From: Stenopsyche tienmushanensis
Lineage: Eukaryota > Arthropoda > Insecta > Trichoptera > Stenopsychidae
Assembly: GCA_008973525.1 (NCBI GenBank)
Contig: WACJ01000043.1
Coordinates: 372,001-436,000 of the forward strand
Direction: 5' to 3'
DNA length: 64,000 bases
Below the pieces are notes generated by a model, which saw nothing but the letters and a program-made list of their open reading frames with translations, made no database searches and had not been told where the DNA came from. Made by a program: the position numbers and the translations under genes. How positions within the stretch are numbered: position 1 is the first letter of the stretch; every line of letters starts with the position of its first letter. Below, one piece after another: positions 60,658 through 64,000 of the stretch.

Positions 60658-61158
60658 TGCCTTCGTTTTAAATTAATCCTTTTCGTTCTGATGAAGTTTT
60701 ATAAGAATGACGTCATCGTTTATTTTAACCACTTTGATGCCGCATAATTTAATATAATATTTATATAGAAAATTAATTATAATCTGAGAGCAACAGCTGT
60801 ATTGCCTTGTAGTGTAGTGCTTCTATAACATATTTGATTTTATACGTTCGATGAATTGTGGCATAAAATTATTTAATAATATAACTTATTTTAAGAAAAA
60901 AATATTAATAGAACGTTGTTTATTAAATTTTAATAAAGTAATAACTACTTATAAATTATTCTTGAAACTTACAAATTCACATTATGTACAAATTAATTGT
61001 CACAACACATTAATATACTTCCCCCAGTTAATGTGTTAAGCAAAAATCACTAAAAACACCTGAATATATTAAACGTATCGATCAACTTTTATCTAAAGAA
61101 CAACTTTTTTTGGAATATTTTTTGAACAATAGTTTTTTTAAGAAGTGATCCTCACTAT

Positions 61159-61495
61159 CTTTTTATATATAAAAAATAATTTCTGTCTGTTCGTATGTAA
61201 TGCGCTACCATACCGTTCATCAGATTGCGATAAAACTTCGTCCACTTATTGCTAAAGATTGTGCGAGTAACATAGGCATAGTCTAATATATAAAAATCAA
61301 TGTTTGTTTGTCCGTATTTAATGCGCTTCTATACCGTTTATTCGATTGCGATAAAACTTTATCAACTTACTGTTTACACTTGCGGAATAACATAGGACAT
61401 AAATTTATGGATGCACCATGTTGGCGTGTATTGTTCTAGTGAATTGATCCCAACTCTTCGGCTCGCACTACACATGATCTGAAGCAATAAACCAG
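61159..61495 (+). mobile_element. Helitron-like element with a tandem left end
   Basis: Two left-end copies follow each other: TTTATATATAAAAAATAATTT with CTGTCTGTTCGTATGTAATG at 61159, and TCTAATATATAAAAATCAATG with TTTGTTTGTCCGTATTTAATG at 61282. After the second comes the body shared with 36728-37024, ending CTTCGGCTCGCACTACACATG and AGCAATAAACCA. Partial tandem left ends are a known Helitron habit. Confidence 0.6.
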
Positions 61496-62424
61496 CGTAT
61501 TGCGTTTCTTTTCAAATAATTATTAAGCACCTATAGCATCCAGAGTGTAACCTACTATCATACGATTTGATTCAATTACGCTTTTATGTGTCTTTTCACG
61601 ATCTTATACGTCAATCAACACGAGCAGTTCCGTAGCTTCCAATCTAAATAATCTTTGACACCAAGGGTCAAAGTTATGGTCCCCAAACGTCTTGCGATCT
61701 CATCCTCTCGCCCCTATTTCATCCCTTAGCGTTGCTCTCTTTACATCACCGTCCTGTCACATGTGGTCTACCCTTGTTTGCTCTGTCCGGCTGACATCAT
61801 CCTTTGAACTAATCACTTTGCATTTTGCTCAAAGCCAGTCGCCATACCTTTGTTTTGTGCCCCGACTTTGATGGACACGCCAAGACCTGGACGTCATGCC
61901 GTTGACTGATTTAATCATCCAGCTAAAAAATCACACACTAACATATATCCATTGCACCATTTTAACACACCAAACCAAGAATGTGATTCCGAATCTAAAA
62001 ATATTTAGGTCGATGATAATTCCGGGACATTCAGTTGGTTTTTCGTCAAATTCATAATTCATACGAAGGGAGCGTTCATCATCGTTGAAATATGACGGAC
62101 TCTCACTCGTACCATGTCTCGAATTAGAATTCGAATGAATATTTCAGTAATGATTAGGCGACGTTGATTTATAAGAGCAGCTTGTGCTGCACACCAAGCC
62201 AATGACTTCATGATCCAAATCAAAATATTTTGTAGTGAAAATATGTGTTCGAAAGCTGTCATAATTTATCTCTTCAATGAGAGCCGGACTCGGGATAATA
62301 TGCATCAGCGATACATAACTTTCTTCTAAATTTGTGGGATAAATTTAAGCCAGATTTCCATTTTATGTCGTTTTTTTTTCAATATATTTGATAGTGTTTT
62401 TATTGTATATTTTTTATGTTTCAG

Positions 62425-62537
62425 ACGATCGATGCATCATATCACAGCAATCCCAATCTGCAGACATCTGCAGTAATAGCACTCTGCTCCATCCTGGTGG
62501 TCCTGGGTGTCTTCATAGGTGCTATATTAGTTTGGAA
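62425..62537 (+). CDS. Coding exon with the single transmembrane helix
   Basis: The exon opens after TTTATGTTTCAG and stops before the donor GTAAGT at 62538. It gives 37 whole codons plus two bases (phase 2 exit). The first 13 residues (TIDASYHSNPNLQ) are polar. They run into an uninterrupted hydrophobic stretch of about 24 residues at exon positions 14-37 (from TSAVIALC to GAILVW), the length of one membrane-spanning helix with small residues G and A near its C-terminal half. The split codon begins AA, so the next residue is probably Lys or Asn, in keeping with a basic stop-transfer signal in the next exon. No charged residue interrupts the helix. It pairs in phase with the 469-646 exon. An ATG ORF in another frame across the donor (62388-62603) is a shadow. 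The protein family was not identified. Confidence 0.85.
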
Positions 62538-62957
62538 GTAAGTTTCCCATGGATTTATTTTTTAACATGCCTCCGGATCCAGGAACTCGTGTCATGGGCA
62601 TAAATCTGGAAATGAGTCTCCTCAACCGTCATCCCAAAAATGCGGTTCCCATATTAATAAAGCAGCCCCATCTGCATCGTGAATATAAGATGCGTAACAA
62701 CAACATGCGTAAATCGGGCCACATGTCTGTCGCATTATTACCAAAAAAGAAATATTTGCTCACATCGTGGTGAAAGCAAATGGCGGGGAGGTCCCGCGGA
62801 CGGGAGTACCGCTATCTTAATTTTTTATGGGTCCATAAAAATATTTGCCTAACCCATGTTCGAAAAGGGGTGGACGCCTCTGCCGCCCACCCCGCCGTTG
62901 TGTACACTTTTTCCTTGAATCAAATATTTGCCAAAACTGAACAATGTTTGCGCCCTT

Positions 62958-62986
62958 CGCGATTTATGCCCGTCACATAAATCGCG
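62958..62986. repeat. Perfect 11-bp hairpin in a GC-richer intronic block
   Basis: CGCGATTTATG and CATAAATCGCG are separated by seven bases (CCCGTCA). TTTATG/CATAAA halves resemble posterior Hox (Abd-B/Cad) binding words, but this is only a resemblance. Confidence 0.6.
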
Positions 62987-63589
62987 TATCGAAATTTATC
63001 GGTTTTTTCCGCGTTTTTGCTCGCCATTGTTTATCGAACGTCGGCTTTACAATGTTTTATTTCATCCCCTTGAATTTACATAAATTTTAAAGCAACGCTG
63101 GAAAAACTCGCTCCGCAGCGAGTTTTCGACGTCGCTCACAATCTGCACAACTCATCACGTCATCGCGATTCCGACCACGGCCATATAAATTTACTACGTA
63201 GAACCTCCCATAAAGTTAACGAAAATCTCGCCAAACTGTATCAAAATATTCGGACTGGCAATTTTTCGAAAATTCAGCAACAAACTCAATCTAGAGGCGA
63301 ACCGCAAAAAAGTCGCGGAGCCGTTAAAAACATTTTTTGTTTGACTTTCTCCGCGTTGAACGACGCCGTAACAAGTACGATATGCAAACTTGTAAACATT
63401 CATATAACGAAGAAGGCTTTCAACACCATAATATTAAGCAACAAGCAATCTTTTGCAAGATTTAGACATAAATATTGATTATATACGCTTGAAATACTTT
63501 AAAATTTGAATTTATTATTCCACATTGAGTGTTCCTATAGAAAACACAAACAGACAATGGATAAATTTGGGATTGAAATCAATAAGATT

Positions 63590-63946
63590 TTTTTTGTATT
63601 GTGAACGATCTGTACTCGTTTTCTACATACTATATTATTTTCTAAACTTCTCTGCCTGACATCTTTGATTTAGCCGATATCAATGGATCTTTTATAAAAA
63701 ACAAATAGACAAAGGATACCAAGACAACAATTTGTAGAAGAACTTACCGAGGACCATAATAAATGTCTTCAAGAAGAAATATATATGCCAGATTTTGTAA
63801 AGATATTGGGAGTGCAAATTAGTTCGGTTCGATTTTTGCGATCAAAAATGCATTTATTCAGAACAAAAAAGGTGAGCTGCCAAATCGTACTGCATCTTTC
63901 GGAACAACCAGTGATCAGAAGAATCAATGAAGCTCATAGTACATAA
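63590..63946 (+). pseudogene. Probable piggyBac-like transposase C-terminal remnant
   Basis: The frame 63698-63946 (83 codons, no ATG at the start) reads TNRQRIPRQQFVEELTED, then KCLQEEIYMPDFVKILG, and ends RRINEAHST before TAA. The preceding 100 bases, with two frame breaks, give a hydrophobic segment (LFSKLLCLTS, LADINGSFI). A hydrophobic 'FYN-LDIA-NA' block followed by a basic 'R--F---L-EEL' helix is the usual end of the piggyBac transposase core, so that family is the best guess. Two stops and the lack of catalytic parts make it a remnant. A GGTGAGC word after TKK looks like a donor, but no matching exon frame was found. Confidence 0.35.
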
Positions 63947-64000
63947 CACCCTTTTGGTCCCATAAAATACACAGCATGGCCTTCAAACCATGAATATTCA

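Larger units (their letters stand above)
647..62424 (+). other. Giant (about 61.8 kb) intron of the host gene
   Basis: The interval is bounded by GTAAGT at 647 and by TTTTTTATGTTTCAG ending at 62424. Both flanking exons are open, and the junction is phase 0 on each side, so direct joining keeps the frame. Nothing between them was recognised as a further plus-strand exon of the same gene, but a short or alternative exon could have been missed. The intron holds nearly all the transposon remnants listed here and several GC-richer gene-free blocks. Very long introns near the membrane-anchor exons of neuronal or developmental receptors are common in insects, but that link is inference only. Confidence 0.7.
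62538..64000 (+). other. Start of the next intron (donor side)
   Basis: It begins with GTAAGTTTCC. It contains a GC-richer block around 62780-63130 with an 11-bp perfect hairpin, and a probable piggyBac transposase remnant near the right end. No following exon with the needed one-base entry phase and a basic start was recognised before the window ends. Confidence 0.6.

Noticed and set aside
1..64000. CRISPR array, bacterial operon or phage content
   Set aside because: No regularly spaced identical repeats, no operon structure; splice sites and animal transposons point to a eukaryote nuclear genome.

Overview
The window looks like nuclear DNA of an arthropod, most likely an insect. It is AT-rich, it has spliced exons with GT-AG borders, and it is full of eroded animal-type DNA transposons (mariner, Tc1, pogo/Tigger, piggyBac-type TTAA elements, hAT, MULE and Helitron-like ends). 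There are no operons, Shine-Dalgarno starts or CRISPR arrays, and I found no convincing tRNA or rRNA gene. Species and chromosome cannot be read from the sequence.

The main content is one plus-strand host gene, seen only in part. One coding exon lies at 469-646 (acidic start, an RGDCDC stretch, then a proline-rich segment). The next recognisable exon, 62425-62537, encodes one transmembrane helix. The reading phase across the gap is compatible (phase 0 on both sides), so 647-62424 is best read as a single intron of about 61.8 kb, with the rest of the window opening the following intron. I do not recognise the protein by name. The exons fit the stem and membrane anchor of a single-pass surface protein.

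Inside the intron, two places look as if they could be genes of their own. One is a complete 73-codon ORF at 27342-27563 with a textbook signal peptide and five cysteines in the mature part. The other is a small GC-rich island at 21403-21561 with protein-like open frames on both strands. Both are predictions. A 168-codon ORF at 46398-46904 is the longest in the window but has no recognisable domain.

Much of the rest is transposon debris. Going left to right: a foldback element (5147-5664); a frameshifted mariner (8380-9345); a TTAA-flanked MITE whose inner motif has been tandemly amplified (11639-11985); a Tigger-like element carrying a nested hAT MITE with an intact 8-bp target duplication (19672-20866); a Tc1 remnant (about 25000-25260); a MULE transposase C-terminus (25915-26976); an internally deleted mariner with perfect 25-bp inverted repeats (28573-29635); a second TE-in-TE nest (33538-34341); Helitron-like ends (36728-37024 and 61159-61495); two direct copies each of two unknown repeats (38205/51022 and 43062/45107); more Tigger-like copies (47938, 49545); a deleted mariner with its 5' terminal repeat (53728-54094); a 540-bp TTAA element (54517-55056); and a probable piggyBac transposase remnant at the right edge.

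Between these lie moderately GC-richer blocks without genes, often with TAATTA/ATCAATTA-like words. They could be conserved regulatory elements of the host gene, but that needs cross-species alignment.
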